Of a stretch of DNA of 64,000 nt, positions 10,812 through 22,269 are shown piece by piece. The position numbers were made by a program, and so were the translations under genes. Under the pieces are notes generated by a model, which saw nothing but the letters and a program-made list of their open reading frames with translations, did not search any database and was not told where the DNA came from. Each line of letters begins with the position of its first letter. The first letter of the stretch is position 1. Source of the stretch: Pyropia haitanensis (lineage: Eukaryota > Rhodophyta > Bangiophyceae > Bangiales > Bangiaceae); contig SDUX01000008.1 of NCBI GenBank assembly GCA_008729055.1, positions 5,481,756-5,545,755 of the forward strand. The letters run 5' to 3'.

Positions 10812-11709
10812 CTGCGGCGGCGCCAAGGAGGGGAGGGGAGGGGAGGAGGGGGATGGGGATCGATGAGGCAGATGCGCCACCGGCCTCGCCGGCTGTGTGC
10901 CCCGACGACGTCTACCGTGAACCGGCGTGCCATGCCGTCCGCGGCAATTGCCACGGCCCGGACACCGTGGCCTCTGCCGACACTGAGCAGCGACGACTGC
11001 CAGGCTGTCGGCAGACCCGCGAGTAGATGGCGCACGAGATCGCTTCAGGACTCGCGCTCGCGAGCTGATTTCCGATCCACCACTGCACGAGGGCTGAACA
11101 GGTCTCGACTGACACTTATAATTTCGTCTCGTTGAGCACGAGGCCTTTATAACCGTCTGGCGATCGTGTCGAGAGAGGATTCGTCTTACTAAGCTCTCGT
11201 GCCGCTCGGATAGTTAGAATCCGTTCTGATTCGGCTTTTCTTGAGGTGCTGTGCGACGACAGCCGCGCTCTGATCCGCGGTGGGTAGGCCGATCGCGGTC
11301 TTGCCGCGGCGCTGGCCACAGCGCCTTGGCCAAGGCGCCAACTGGCACTTGATCCGCAAACGGCGGGGGGGGTCAAGCAGATCTGACCACGGCCGCTGCG
11401 CTGTCGGCAAGCGGAGAAAAAGCGATCAAGACCACGCCCAGTGTTTCTTTTTCTTTTCTTCATCCGCCACCACGCGCTCGTCACATGAAAGGGGCAGGTG
11501 CGGGGGCAGCGAGCGAGGCAACACCCATCATTTCTCCCTCCCTTTTTTCATGCACCAATACGTGCTCGTCCAACCCAAACGTCATGCACATCGGCGGGTC
11601 TGACGCAGGGGCGTTGCGCCAGTTCCCGCCCGCCCCCCTCGACCCCCACGGGCAGGCCCTCTCCGGCTCCCACCCCGCGGCCGACACCCCTCTCCGTTCC
11701 CCTCCGTCC
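10812..11709. other. Intergenic; probable upstream intron/exon of the OTU-like gene
   Basis: Bases 10812-10865 are the pyrimidine-rich end of an intron on the minus strand. The stretch to about 11270 is lower in GC and without a recognised frame. The remainder is the 3' flank of the selenium-binding protein gene. Confidence 0.4.
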
Positions 11710-13115
11710 TCACATCCAGATGTCACTCGTACTATCGCCTCCAGGCAGTCGCATCTCGTGGGCAAGGGCGGGCCCCCACGGCTCGCTCCCAAAGTCAACG
11801 ACAAAGTCCTTTGCCAGCGACAGCCCCCCCCCAGCGTCCACGTCCACGTCCACCCGCAGCAGCTGCCCACCGCGCGCGACCAGGTCGGGGTAAAACTGCG
11901 CGTCCCAGGCGCTAAACAGGCTCGTGCTTACGTACAGCCGCCGCCCGTCGCGCGACAGCTGCACCATCTGCGCGCCGCCGCGAACGCGGACGCCGCCCAC
12001 GACCGTCGGCGTCGACGGTGGCACGATTCCATCGGCCGCCGCGGCGGCTGCGTCCGCGAGAGCCACGCCGCTCTCCTTGGCTGATGACAGCAGGCCGCCT
12101 ACGTACACTTGGCCGACCAGCCGCGGGTGCGCCGTGTCCGTAATGTCATACTGCCGCACGTCGCCGTGGAGCCAGCACGCCAGGTAAAGGAACCGGTCGT
12201 CCAGGCTAATGACGAAATCGGTGATGAGCGCGGGCATGGCGGGCAGCACCCAGCCGGTCACCGCCGCCGACGGGACGGTCACGACGACCGACGTGGACCA
12301 CCCCGCCGCCGCGGACGGATCCTTGACAAACCGCACCAGCTCCCCGCTGAGCGCGCACGCCACGTACCCCACCGGCGCGTCTGGGTTGTGGAGGAACCGC
12401 ACCTCGAGCGGCACCGACCCGACGCCCAGGTCCACCGACCCCGTCACGACGCGGCGGGACCACGACCAAAACGTCAGCGTCCGCCCGTACCCGCCAGCCG
12501 CCACGTCCGCCGGGTTGAACCCGCGCACCAGCTGCGCCGGCGTGCCCCACCCCGACGACACCATCACGTCGTGCCGCGGCTGGTACCAAAAGTCGTACCC
12601 GTGCGGGGTGCCTTCCCCCGGCGACTCCCACCGCCCCAGCACCCGCCGCGTCGCCGGGTCAATGGTGAGGAAGCCGTTGCCCGCCGGGTCCCCATCCGCC
12701 CCCGCCATGCACGACACGAGCACCGCGTCGGGGGTGCAGTGGGACGTGTGGGGCCACGACAGGCCCGCCGACGAGGCGACTTCGGCGGCGGTGACGGTGC
12801 CAGCGAGGGCGGGCGCCCGCGGGTTGGCCGCCACGTCGATAAAGTGGATGTCCCCGCTGAGCACTCCCCCCGCGACGAGGGTGGTGTGCGTGCCGCCGGC
12901 GGGGACGCCGCGGGCGGTCGACCGACAGCTGCTGCAGGAGCTCCAGCCCAGGTGGTGGAGCTCGTCGCCAGCCGATGGCATCGGCAGCCGGTGGATGACG
13001 GTCGCGTACGTGGGGCTGTCCGGGTCCACGTCCACCGTCGCGAGGTAGTCCGGGCGGGCACCGCCCCCGCCGCCGCCGCCGCCCGTCGCGCCCTCCGCAC
13101 CCGCCCCGTCGTCGT

Positions 13116-13151
<36 letters not shown>

Positions 13152-13374
13152 CGCCGCCGCCACCGCCACCGCTGGCATGGCGCTTGTGCTCCCGGTGCAG
13201 CACCGCGGGGATGTACAGCAGCGCCTCCCGCCCGCCAGCCGTCGCGGCCGCCAGCGGCGAGTCGTAGCCCTGGTGGCACGCGCGCGGCGCGGCGGGCGCG
13301 GCCGCCGCCGGCTTGGCCCCGTCGACCGCCGCCGCCGACGGCGGCGGCACCGTGACGGCATGCGCACACGCCAT
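11710..13374 (-). CDS. Selenium-binding protein 1 family (methanethiol oxidase)
   Basis: A 554-residue protein of the SBP56/SELENBP1 family, whose characterised members oxidise methanethiol to formaldehyde, hydrogen sulfide and hydrogen peroxide. Conserved blocks in order: CHQGYDSPLAAATAG near the N-terminus, PDYLATVDVDPDSPTYA, HRLPMPSAGDELHHLGWSSC with the CSSC motif, GNGFLTID, PHGYDFWYQPRHDVMVSSGW, DFVISLDDRFLYLACWLHGD, and the family C-terminus ALAHEMRLPGGDSTSDIWM. The frame continues upstream of 13374, but only from a non-ATG codon, so the first ATG is chosen. Between residues LHREHKRHA and PDYLATVD there is a Gly/Asp/Ala-rich insertion of about 35 residues, encoded by GCC/GGC repeats (13065-13175), that the compact family fold usually lacks. 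It is single-exon. Confidence 0.93.
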
Positions 13375-14978
13375 GACGCCCACAGGGCACACTGGTGGGG
13401 AGGCAGGGGCTCGGAATGCAGGGGGGGGGGGGGGGGGGGGGGTGTGCAGAAGCGCGTTCAGGCGTTGGCGCACCGCGTGGTCGGCGGCTGGGACAGGAGT
13501 CAAGGGGCTGAGGATGGGGATGGGGGCGGCCGGGGGGGGGGGGGGGGGGGACGGGGGAGTAGTGTGAGATGGACGCCGCGGCCTGGGTCAAGCCGCACCC
13601 GCCTCGTCCGAGCGGGCACGGACCAGCAACACGGGCGCCGCCGCCGACCACACGATGGCCGGCCTGCGTGTCGGGCAGGGGAAGGCCGACCCGGGTGAGG
13701 GGGTACGTTGACGTTCGGGGCGGGATCTCTTTGGGGTGCAACGCCGTTCGCGGAGCGGGCGCGACCCGGTCCGGGAACGGCCCTTGAAGTAGCCAGTGGG
13801 GGTGGCGGTGGGGGTGGAGACGGCTGCTCCCGACCTCCCGCAGGCACCCCGCGCCGCCGTGCAGGGGCGTCCGCCGCCGCACCCGCTACAGGGCTTACCT
13901 TGCGGGTGCAGCACCCTGCCTCCTCCCGCCCTACCACCTCCTCCCCTTGCCCGGCGCGACGATCCGCCGGGGACGCGATTGCCGCGGCGCCCCTTGCCCA
14001 ACCCGGGTGAGGTCAAGGGCTCCAGGAAGGAGCTCGGGGATTGACCATGCTGCGCTGGCGGCGCCTCCATCACGGCCATCGTGCGGGTGATGGCGCGCGC
14101 TGACGGCTGGCCGTGGCGCGCCAGCGCAGCGCGCGCGCGCCGCGGCACACGCCGCGCCAGCTGGGCGGCCGGGACGGCCGTCTCGGGCGCGGGGGTGGGA
14201 GCGAGGGCGGAGCGAGCGCGGTGGCGCCGCCGTCCCCCCGCGCCCCCCCCGCCTCGTGCGCGAGATCCGCGCGTTTGTTGGTGGAGACTCGCGACGCGAC
14301 GCGAGGGTAGCGGGGGACCCACGCCGCGGGGCGGCGACGCCCCGCGGCACGCGGCGGGTGGCCAATGGCGGGCGGCCAAGGGTGACAGCAGAGGCGGCGA
14401 CCCGTGGTGTCGGCGGGTCCGCGGGGGGGGATGCCGTCGGTGGGAGCGGCGGGGGGGGGGAGGACGGAAGCGTGCTGCGACAGTGCCCAGTCGACCGCCC
14501 GCCCACGGCGGCCGACGTGGCGGCGGCGTCGGCCGCCGCGGCCAGCGCCTTGGCACCTGGTTTCCCCCCCCCCCCCCCGCCGCCGTGGCGGCCGTGGAAC
14601 CACTCGGCTGCTCATTGTGGAGCGCCCCACCACCGCCGCGGCGGAGGCGGCGAGTGTTTTCGTTCCCGGCCGCCCAGGGCGAAGCGCAGTGGCCCAGCCC
14701 AGAAACTGAGGGAAATATCGCTTTAGATATAGGCCGTCCAGGATCTTCTCCTCCTCCTCTCCCCCCTCCCCTTCTCCCCAGTGATCTATCCCTTCGGCAT
14801 CCCGAGCTACAACAACCACCGTCATTGCCGGGTTGTTCTTTTTCCAGTCCTGCCCCTCTCCACCCCCGTTGGAAGACGGAACGGCACCGCCACCCCCGAC
14901 AAAAGATGAGTCGAACCCCACCCACGCTACCAAGGCGGTTACGGGGCGCCTCCCGAGGGGAACCGCGAGGACCGAGCG
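13375..14978. other. GC-rich intergenic interval between two minus-strand genes
   Basis: Holds a 22-base G run (13421-13442) and other G tracts. Several long frames on both strands give only Arg/Pro/Ala-rich translations. A stretch around 14690-14830 is less extreme in composition. No gene is supported. Confidence 0.5.
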
Positions 14979-17024
14979 TCACACGCCGTGCACCGCGGGT
15001 GCAGCCGCGGGGAGTCCCCCCTGCCCAGCCGCCCCAGCCACGCCCGGCGGCTGCCGCGCCGCCAGCCGTGCCGTCGCCGACGGCGGCGCCGCGGCCACTT
15101 CAACGAGCGCGCCGAGGGTGGCGGCTGTCAGCCGCGGCTGCCGCCCAATGCACCCAATCCGCCGTGCGGGAGGTGGGGCCGCCACGGGGGGGGGGGATGG
15201 GGAAAGGGGGGGACTCGGTCCGCCCTGGGGGGAAGGGGGGGAGGGAGCGACCGCCGCCGCCGCCGCATCCGACGCATCGGCGGCCGCGGCGACGGGGGCG
15301 CCGGCGCCGGCGGCGACCGCGGCCACCGGCCATCCGCCTCCGCCCACGAACGGCGTTGACGCGTCCGACCGGGGCAGCGCCGTGACGGGCAAAGCCGTGG
15401 CGGCCGCGCCGGCCGCGCCGCCGCCGCCGCCTCCGCCAGCGACGCCGGTCGCTACGCCCGCCATCGGCCATCCCCCCCCCACGCCGGGCGTCGACGCGTC
15501 CGACCGGGGCAGCGGCGTGACCGGCGACGTCGGCGCCCAGCCGGCGGCGGCCGCCGCCGCCGCGACGGGTGGCGTCGGTGGCAGCGGCGGCGGCGGGGAC
15601 GGGGCAAACCAGGCGCTGCCCGAGCCGTCCGCCTCCCCCTCCTCCACGTCCAATTCGTCGAGCAGGGCGCCGGGCGTTACGGCCGCTACCGCCGCGGCCG
15701 CGGCGGCGGCGGCCGCCGCCGCCGCCGACGCCCGGCGGCGGCCCGCCGCGGCGGAGCCCGCCCATGACGTGCCCGGCCACGACGCGGGGGAGTTGCTGAG
15801 GGGGGAGGAGGACGCCCCGCCGGGCGAGTGCCGGACCGACAGCGCGCCCGACGAGGCGCTCGACGACGGGGTGCGGCGTGGGGAGCGCCGCCGCCGGCTG
15901 CCGCTGCTGCTGCCGCTACCGCCGCCGCCACCGCTGCTGCCACCGCCGCCGCCGCCGTCAACGCCAAGAGCGTCGCCAATGCCACCGCTGCTGCCACTGC
16001 TGCTGCCGCTGCCGCCGCCGCTGCCGCCGCCGCCGCTGCCACCAGTCACCAACGGGGGTGCCCCAAACAGGCGTGACCGCAGCGTCGGGGGACCCGCCGC
16101 CGCCCGCGTGGGCACCTCTGTCGGCGTCCCGGCGGGGTCAGAAAAGACGCACGGTTCGCGCGTGGGGCTACCGCCGCCGCCGGCGTAGCCGCCGCCGCCG
16201 CTGCTGCCGCCACGACCAAGGCCGCCGCCGCCGAAGCCGCTGCCAAAGCCGCCGCCCAGGCTGCCGCTTGCGCCGCCGCTGACGCTCGACGGCACCCGCC
16301 GAAACGCCTGCCCACCAGGGCTGCCGTGCGCCCGTCGAGGGGGGCCACCGCCGACGCCGGGGGCGGCGGCGTGCGGCAGCAACGTCGGCCGCCGCCCCGC
16401 CGCCGGCCGGCGGTCCCGTGCCCAGCCGCCGAGCAGGCTGACCCGGTTGCCGAGGCCGACCGCCTGGAGCGGAACGGGGGCCGTCGCGTCCCGCGGATGC
16501 AACGTCGCCGCCGCCGCCGCCGCCGCCGCCGCAGCGGCTGCAGCCGACCTGCCACCACCGCCGGCGCTGAGGACGGGGGAAGGCCCGCCCGGTAGCGCGA
16601 TGAGGAGGCTGGCCCGCCGCTCCACCGCCTCCGCCGCCGCTCCCGCGGCGGTGCGGGGGCGGCGGCGGGCGCCCCCGCCAGCGGGCTCCGCTCCTGTGCC
16701 CCCCGCCGCGCGGCGGCGGCGGTGGGGGGGCGGGGACGAGGGAGGCCGCGACGATGGGGGCGGCAAGCCCGCAACGGCGGCGGGGGAGGTGGCGCCGCCC
16801 ATGACGTCGTGCCAAGAGACGGTCGGGATGGGGGAGGTAGGGGGGGAGGCGGGGGGGGAGGTGGAGGGAGGACAGGTGGTGCGCGCCACGGGCCGGCTGC
16901 GATCCGTGCCTTCGGCCGTCTCGCCGCCGAAGATGGGGGGCGGGGGAAGGGTCGTCACGAGAGGGGGGGAGCGCCGGCGGCTGCCGGGGAGCTCCGACGC
17001 CAAAAAGCCCGCGAACGGATCCAT
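14979..17024 (-). CDS. Low-complexity Ser/Gly/Pro/Ala-rich protein, unknown function
   Basis: An uninterrupted 681-residue frame starting MDPFAGFLASELPGS in a favourable context (agtATGGAt). Unlike the surrounding chance frames it is rich in Ser and Thr as well as Gly/Ala/Pro, has acidic patches (LLDELDVEEGEADGS) and an internal repeat (LPRSDASTPGVGGG and LPRSDASTPFVGGG). It looks intrinsically disordered, with a long Gly/Ser stretch in the middle and polyalanine tracts. No domain, signal peptide or membrane span is recognised. The opposite strand is also open over parts of this region, so this could still be a GC-driven spurious frame. Confidence 0.45.
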   Translation of the reverse strand: MDPFAGFLASELPGSRRRSPPLVTTLPPPPIFGGETAEGTDRSRPVARTTCPPSTSPPASPPTSPIPTVSWHDVMGGATSPAAVAGLPPPSSRPPSSPPPHRRRRAAGGTGAEPAGGGARRRPRTAAGAAAEAVERRASLLIALPGGPSPVLSAGGGGRSAAAAAAAAAAAAATLHPRDATAPVPLQAVGLGNRVSLLGGWARDRRPAAGRRPTLLPHAAAPGVGGGPPRRAHGSPGGQAFRRVPSSVSGGASGSLGGGFGSGFGGGGLGRGGSSGGGGYAGGGGSPTREPCVFSDPAGTPTEVPTRAAAGPPTLRSRLFGAPPLVTGGSGGGGSGGGSGSSSGSSGGIGDALGVDGGGGGGSSGGGGGSGSSSGSRRRRSPRRTPSSSASSGALSVRHSPGGASSSPLSNSPASWPGTSWAGSAAAGRRRASAAAAAAAAAAAAVAAVTPGALLDELDVEEGEADGSGSAWFAPSPPPPLPPTPPVAAAAAAAGWAPTSPVTPLPRSDASTPGVGGGWPMAGVATGVAGGGGGGGAAGAAATALPVTALPRSDASTPFVGGGGWPVAAVAAGAGAPVAAAADASDAAAAAVAPSPPSPQGGPSPPLSPSPPPVAAPPPARRIGCIGRQPRLTAATLGALVEVAAAPPSATARLAARQPPGVAGAAGQGGLPAAAPAVHGV

Positions 17025-19520
17025 ACTCCTGAAGACTACCTCCGCAACTTACGAGGGGCACCGACGGTGCGGGTGTGCGCGCAGAGCAGCGCACAGGTAG
17101 AGAGCCGGACCCGCAGTGGGCGAGAGCAAAAAGACGGAGAGGAGGGAAAAGAGGGCAGACCACGTGCTGGCCGCGCACGCCGCCACGCGGGCACACCACC
17201 TGGGCAACGCAGCACGCTTGGTAGCCGGGCGTCACGCGGGCAGGGCAAGCAACGGGGCTGGGGAAAGAAGGGGACGGGAGAAGGTCGGGGGTGCGCGAGG
17301 AGGACGGACGGCACACGGCGGGTCGCGCGCCTCGCCAGCCCCGGTCGCCTCTCCAGGCGCGCGAGACGTCGCGCGACAGAAGGCGCGGTGGCGTCCCCCC
17401 CCCCCCCCCCCGGGCGAAATCTCGCCACCACGCGGTCCCACCCCCGAAAGCGGCATCCACGCTTCTGGGGGTGCCGCGTGGCCGCCCTACAACCCCCTCT
17501 CTCCCAACACACGCCCCCCTCTCACACGTCCACACCACTTGTACAGCAGGCGGTGGGCCTCCGCGGTCGTGCACGGGCCATCCCCCCCCCCAAAAAGTCC
17601 CTATCGCAATGAGGGGGTGAGGCGGGGCGGCGGGCGACGTGCAGGCGACTAGTGCCGCTCCCAGACGGCGCGCTCCCCAAACCTGCCCACGCGCTCAGAA
17701 AGAAAAGCTCTCCCTCTTGTGCACACGAACCTCATTCGCGCGGCACAGCGGCGGGTGCAAGCCAGACGCCAACGGGGCAGTGTTCCCACGGGGGAGCCAC
17801 CGCCACCTCGCGGGCACCTCCCCGCCCCCCCCCATTCGCCAGGCCGACCACCGGCTGACTGGACACGCGACCGCTCCGCCCTTCAGCCGCGGCAGACCCC
17901 CAGCGCATCCCCTGCTGCGGGGCCAGACACGCGAGCACGGAGGGCCAAGCCACGCGGGCGAGGGCGGTGCCCGGCCGCGCCTTACCGCGTGGTGAGCTGT
18001 TGAGAAAAGCTGCCGCGCGCGCACCGCCGGGCGCGGGCCGCACGCCACCCCACAGCGTCTGCGTCGGGGGAGGCCCAAGCGGCGGATTGGCTGAGCGGCT
18101 CCACTCCCGCGGAGACCGCCTGGCGCCCCCCCGCGCCAGGCCATCACAAGAGAGAAATCACGACAACGATCAATTTCGATCGAGGCCAGGATGGCGATCG
18201 GCTGTCGCGGCCTGGCATTGGCCTGGCATGAGGGCGGCCCACCCTGGACGCCCCCTGGCCTCCACCAATCGTTGCTGCCGGTATGCTTCATTCCTCTTGA
18301 TGGGGGCCCCATGAGGGAGGTGAGGACCCGACTGTGGCGCTCCACCAGAGCACGTTCTCTCCTTGCTCGACGTAGGACGGACGGTCCCCGTGGATCTTCG
18401 AGCAGTCTTGGTCAGGAAGCGGAAGGACACTGTAGGCGTCGGAACCGCGTCCGGATGTGCAACAGAAACACATCGAGATTTCGCGCGCGATCGCTGACTC
18501 CCCCACAGCAACAACCCAACGTACACGGACGAGCCAGGTCATGCTTGCCTCGTGCTACAGTCGACGATGGAGCCTCCTATGGAGGCTGAATCCACCGACC
18601 GGCTGTCGTTGACGAAAGCAACAATCGGGCCAACCCATACCCTGGATGTTCCCCGTCGCATCCCCCACCCACCACGTGGCGATGCGCGATGCAATTGTTC
18701 GCAAGTGCGTCGCAGTGCCGTTGCCGCGCTCGCTCGACGACGGGAATTGGAGGCCGGACGTCACGATTTGGCGACATCGACCGCTTGCCACGGCGAGGGG
18801 AGACCCCACCGACAAGACCGTGTGACCCACGGGCGCCGCGTCGAGGCCACCACGGGTGCCCAACGGAGTGCGGCGTCCCGCCACCGGAGCGGGGCACGCG
18901 CCACCAGCACCTGTGGTGGAGGTGGTGGTACAACGTGGCGGCCACGCCTCGCCGCTTTTCCCCACGTTAAGTGTAAAGAGCCAGTTCAGGGGGGGCGCTC
19001 TCCCACAGGGGGCAGCCACTGCCGCGGACGGGTGGGGGCCGCCGAGAGGGAGCCACTATAGCGCGGCCCCGCTGGAGGCGGCAGGGGATGGTGCCCTGCT
19101 GGGGGGGGGGGAAGGAGGGTTGGTGCTCCGCTTCGGGAGAGGGGTGCGGGACGGGCGGTGGCGACTCGCGGTTGGGCCGCGCCACCGTCGGCGGGGTGGA
19201 TTAACGCCGCTACAGGTGGCGGCGGCGGCAGCGCACAGTGATGGAGTGGGCGGCTCACCGCTGCGGGGGAGGGGGCGGGCCGCTCCCCCCCGCCCCCGTG
19301 GCGGCCGGGGCAGCCTGGCCGGCGCGCCACCCCGCGCGGGCCACCAGCCGGCGTCAGCACCGCCGCCTGCGGTCGCCCCACCCCACGGGGTGAGGTGGCT
19401 ACCGCGTCCCCCGCGGGACGACGCCGCTGACACCCGCGGCCGGGCGTCACGAAAAAAAAAGAGGAGAGAACGTCCGCCGCCACCACTGGACACTGGACGG
19501 GCGGTGCGGACTCGCGGTCA
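17025..19520. other. Intergenic, no gene recognised; ends in a diverged dispersed repeat
   Basis: Mixed composition. From about 18140 to 18700 the sequence is less GC-rich but gives no recognisable protein. Bases about 19340-19510 are related, in the same orientation, to about 22345-22600 on the far side of the transposon pair: both carry gcggtcgcccca, ccacggggtg, cgcgggacg, gggcgtcacg and gccactgga/ccactgga blocks in the same order. Confidence 0.5.
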
Positions 19521-20135
19521 GCGCAGTGGTGGTTGATGCGGGATCCACTTCAAAGCCTCTTCAAGGCCTGATCAGGGCGGAAATCGGGCCCGGAGGCTTG
19601 AAGACCCCCTCCTGAAAGCACCGTAGGGCACGATTCCTTGAAGTGATCTTGATAAACCTTGATATGAACGTCTTTCCGGACGTGAACAAGGACGTGCGAG
19701 GTACCACAAGGTGCGCCAGAGACAGAGCTATACAGAGACGTGAGAAAGAGCCTGCACCGAGAAGAGTTTGGCGTTTTATCAAGGAAATTCAAGCAAAATT
19801 CAACCGATCGATTAAGGGGGTCGCGTCCTGCTCTCCGCTTGAAGAGGTCGTGATCGCGCCTCTCTTAACCCAAGTACGTCACTCGGCACGGTTTTCGACC
19901 GCTCGTGTGCCGAAGCAGTCTGGGTTTATGCCCTTGATTCTGGGCACTTGCGAAGCTCAACGGAGTTGATCTCGAGTGATACACCCTGTATCTCGCTTGT
20001 TTGATGAGTCTCCGTGGACTGCTTCCATCAAATGGACAGCGAAGTACGCGACCGTGCAGTCTCTGATGCTCCTTCCCCGACGCTGGATGGGTTCAGTGAT
20101 GCCGCAGCAGTCTGGCTACGGCATGCACTGCTGGC

Positions 20136-20714
20136 TCGGTCGGCGGAGTCACCTGAACCGGCACCAGCGTGCCGAGGACTGTGTCGCGTGCAGCTTCAGT
20201 GCACACTCGCCTACGTCTCTGCGCCCCCCCCCCCCCCCTCCCCCCCTCCCCCCCAGCCTTCTTCTCACGGACACCTGAGCATCTGCTCCGTAAATTGTAG
20301 GCAACTGCTTCAGCTGCCACGCACTTGCCAGCACCAACGCCTACCCATGGCGCACCTCCTCCCCTGGCGCGACCGCGAATTTTCCGCTTCAACCCCCCCC
20401 CCCCCCCCCCCTCGTCGTCCCGATGCCTTCCGGCCACGCCTCCTCCTCTATTCCCAGACAGCCCCTCCTGGCCGTCACGGACGCCCCTCATCGCTCACCT
20501 CCTCCCCTGGCGCGTCCTCCTCTTCCCGCACCCACCCCCCGCCAAACTTCCCGGTCCCCATGCCTGCCTGCGGCGCGGCCCTTTCTCTCGCCAAACCTCC
20601 TCCCCCCCCCAATCTTTCACTCCGCCCGATGCGCGGGGAAGTGGAGGGCGTCAGCGGTGAGGGTGGCTTCCCAAAAAAGGAAAGCGGTCGTTTGCCACCG
20701 GAATGAACGGGATG
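20136..20714 (+). other. 579-bp segment present only in transposon copy A
   Basis: The two copies are collinear up to ...gcactgctggc (A ends 20135, B ends 21799) and resume at agaagtgcgggg (A 20715, B 21801). The extra segment in A holds C-rich tracts (20223-20245, 20393-20410) and a short internal duplication of cacctcctcccctggcgcg. It has no inverted ends of its own that I could see, so it may be a part that B deleted rather than an insertion. Confidence 0.7.
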
Positions 20715-21086
20715 AGAAGTGCGGGGGGTGCATACAGGACACTGGTGAAAAGGCCGTGCGCGTGTGACGGACATCGTGTCGCTCGCTCTCTTGACGATGA
20801 CCGAAGCACGTGGGACAGGCCAGGGTTGTGGCCGGGGCCGTGTCGCCTTGCGCGGTTCCGTCAGACGCCTCCAACCCGGGGGTTGGGACCTCTTGTCGGC
20901 CGCAATCGGGCAGAGTTTCTCGCGCCGATGAGGACTGACATGGAGATTTAAGAAGAGTTGGAATGTACTGGGGCCCTCCTTAACGCACGCCTAGCTCGAC
21001 CTTAGTATCGTACTTCTTTGTATTGGCTACGCCACTAAGTGTGAAGATCGGATCTTAACTTGGCCGTGTCGCGGTGCGCGCTGCGG

Positions 21087-21108
21087 CTTGAAGAGGTACC
21101 TCTTCAAG
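21087..21108. repeat. Subterminal 22-bp perfect palindrome (copy A; same at 22173-22194 in copy B)
   Basis: The half-site CTTGAAGAGGT is followed immediately by its reverse complement. The core CTTGAAG/CTTCAAG recurs several times near both ends of each element, which is the pattern of a protein-binding motif such as a transposase site. The function is inference. Confidence 0.8.
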
Positions 21109-21184
21109 GAAATTCAAGGCTGCTTCAACGCCTTCCGGCCTGAAGAGGCTCTGAAGCGGATCCCGGTTCAATGCCCACTGCGCA

Positions 21185-22269
21185 GCGCAGTGCAGCTTGG
21201 ACCTGGATCCACCTCAAAGCCTCTTCAAGGCCTGATCCGGGCGGAAATCGGGCCCGGAGGCTTGAAGACCCCCTCCTGAAAGCACCGTAGGGCACGATTC
21301 CTTGAAGTGATCTTGATAAACCTTGATATGAACGTCTTTCCGGACGTGAACAAGGACGTGCGAGGTACCACAAGGTGCGCCAGAGACAGAGCTATACAGA
21401 GACGTGAGAAAGAGCCTGCACCGAGAAGAGTTTGGCGTTTTATCAAGGAAATTCAAGCAAAATTCAACCGATCGATTAAGGGGGTCGCGTCCTGCTCTCC
21501 GCTTGAAGAGGTCGTGATCGCGCCTCTCTTAACCCAAGTACGTCACTCGGCACGGTTTTCGACCGCTCGTGTGCCGAAGCAGTCCGGGTTTATGCCCTTG
21601 ATTCTGGGCACTTGCGAAGCTCAACGGAGTTGATCTCGAGTGATACACCCTGTATCTCGCTCGTTTGATGAGTCTCTGTGGACTGCTTCCATCAAATGGA
21701 CAGCGAAGTACGCGACCGTGCAGTCTCTGATGCTCCTTCCCCGACGCTGGATGGGTTCAGTGATGCCGCAGCAGTCTGGCTACGGCATGCACTGCTGGCA
21801 AGAAGTGCGGGGGGGGCGTACAGGACACTGGTGAATAGGCAGTGCGCGTGTGACGGACATCGTGTCGCTCGCTCTCTTGGCAATGACCGAAGCACGTGGG
21901 ACAGGCCAGGGTTGTGGCCGGGGCCGTGTCGCCTTGCTCGGTTCCGTCAGACGCCTCCAACCCGGGGGTTGGGACCTCTTGTCGGCCGCAATCGGGCAGA
22001 GTTTCTCGCGCCGATGAGGACTGACATGGAGATTTAAGAAGAGTTGGAATGTACTGGGGCCCTCCTTAACGCACGCCTAGCTCGACCTTAGTATCGTACT
22101 TCTTTGTATTGGCTACGCCACTAAGTGTGAAGATCGGATCTTAACTTGGCCGTGTCGCGGTGCGCGCTGCGGCTTGAAGAGGTACCTCTTCAAGGAAATT
22201 CAAGGCTGCTTCAACGCCTTCCGGCCTGAAGAGGCTCTGAAGCGGATCCCGGTTCAATGCCCACTGCGC
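21185..22269 (+). mobile_element. TIR DNA transposon, copy B
   Basis: Same orientation as copy A and separated from it by one base (21184). It starts GCGCAGTGCAGCTTGGACC followed by GGATCCACCTCAAAGCC and ends ...TTCAATGCCCACTGCGC. Length is 1085 bp. Differences from A are scattered point changes such as 21224-21245 versus 19560-19581, consistent with recent common origin. Both copies contain the same subterminal 22-bp perfect palindrome. Confidence 0.75.

Larger units (their letters stand above)
19521..21183 (+). mobile_element. TIR DNA transposon, copy A
   Basis: Begins GCGCAGTGGTGGTTGATG, GGGATCCACTTCA, AGCCTCTTCAAGGCC. Its right end, read on the other strand, is GCGCAGTGGGCATTGA, CGGGATCCGCTTCA, GAGCCTCTTCAGGCC. 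This is an imperfect terminal inverted repeat of about 50 bp. Copy A matches copy B (21185-22269) closely over its whole length except for 579 extra bases at 20136-20714. Short frames of 80-108 residues recur in both copies but resemble no transposase I know, so the element appears non-autonomous. No clear target duplication was found, partly because B abuts A. Confidence 0.75.

Noticed and set aside
13375..13503. N-terminal extension of the selenium-binding protein to 13503
   Set aside because: The extension begins at a non-ATG codon and is proline-rich because of the G/C run; the first ATG is at 13374.
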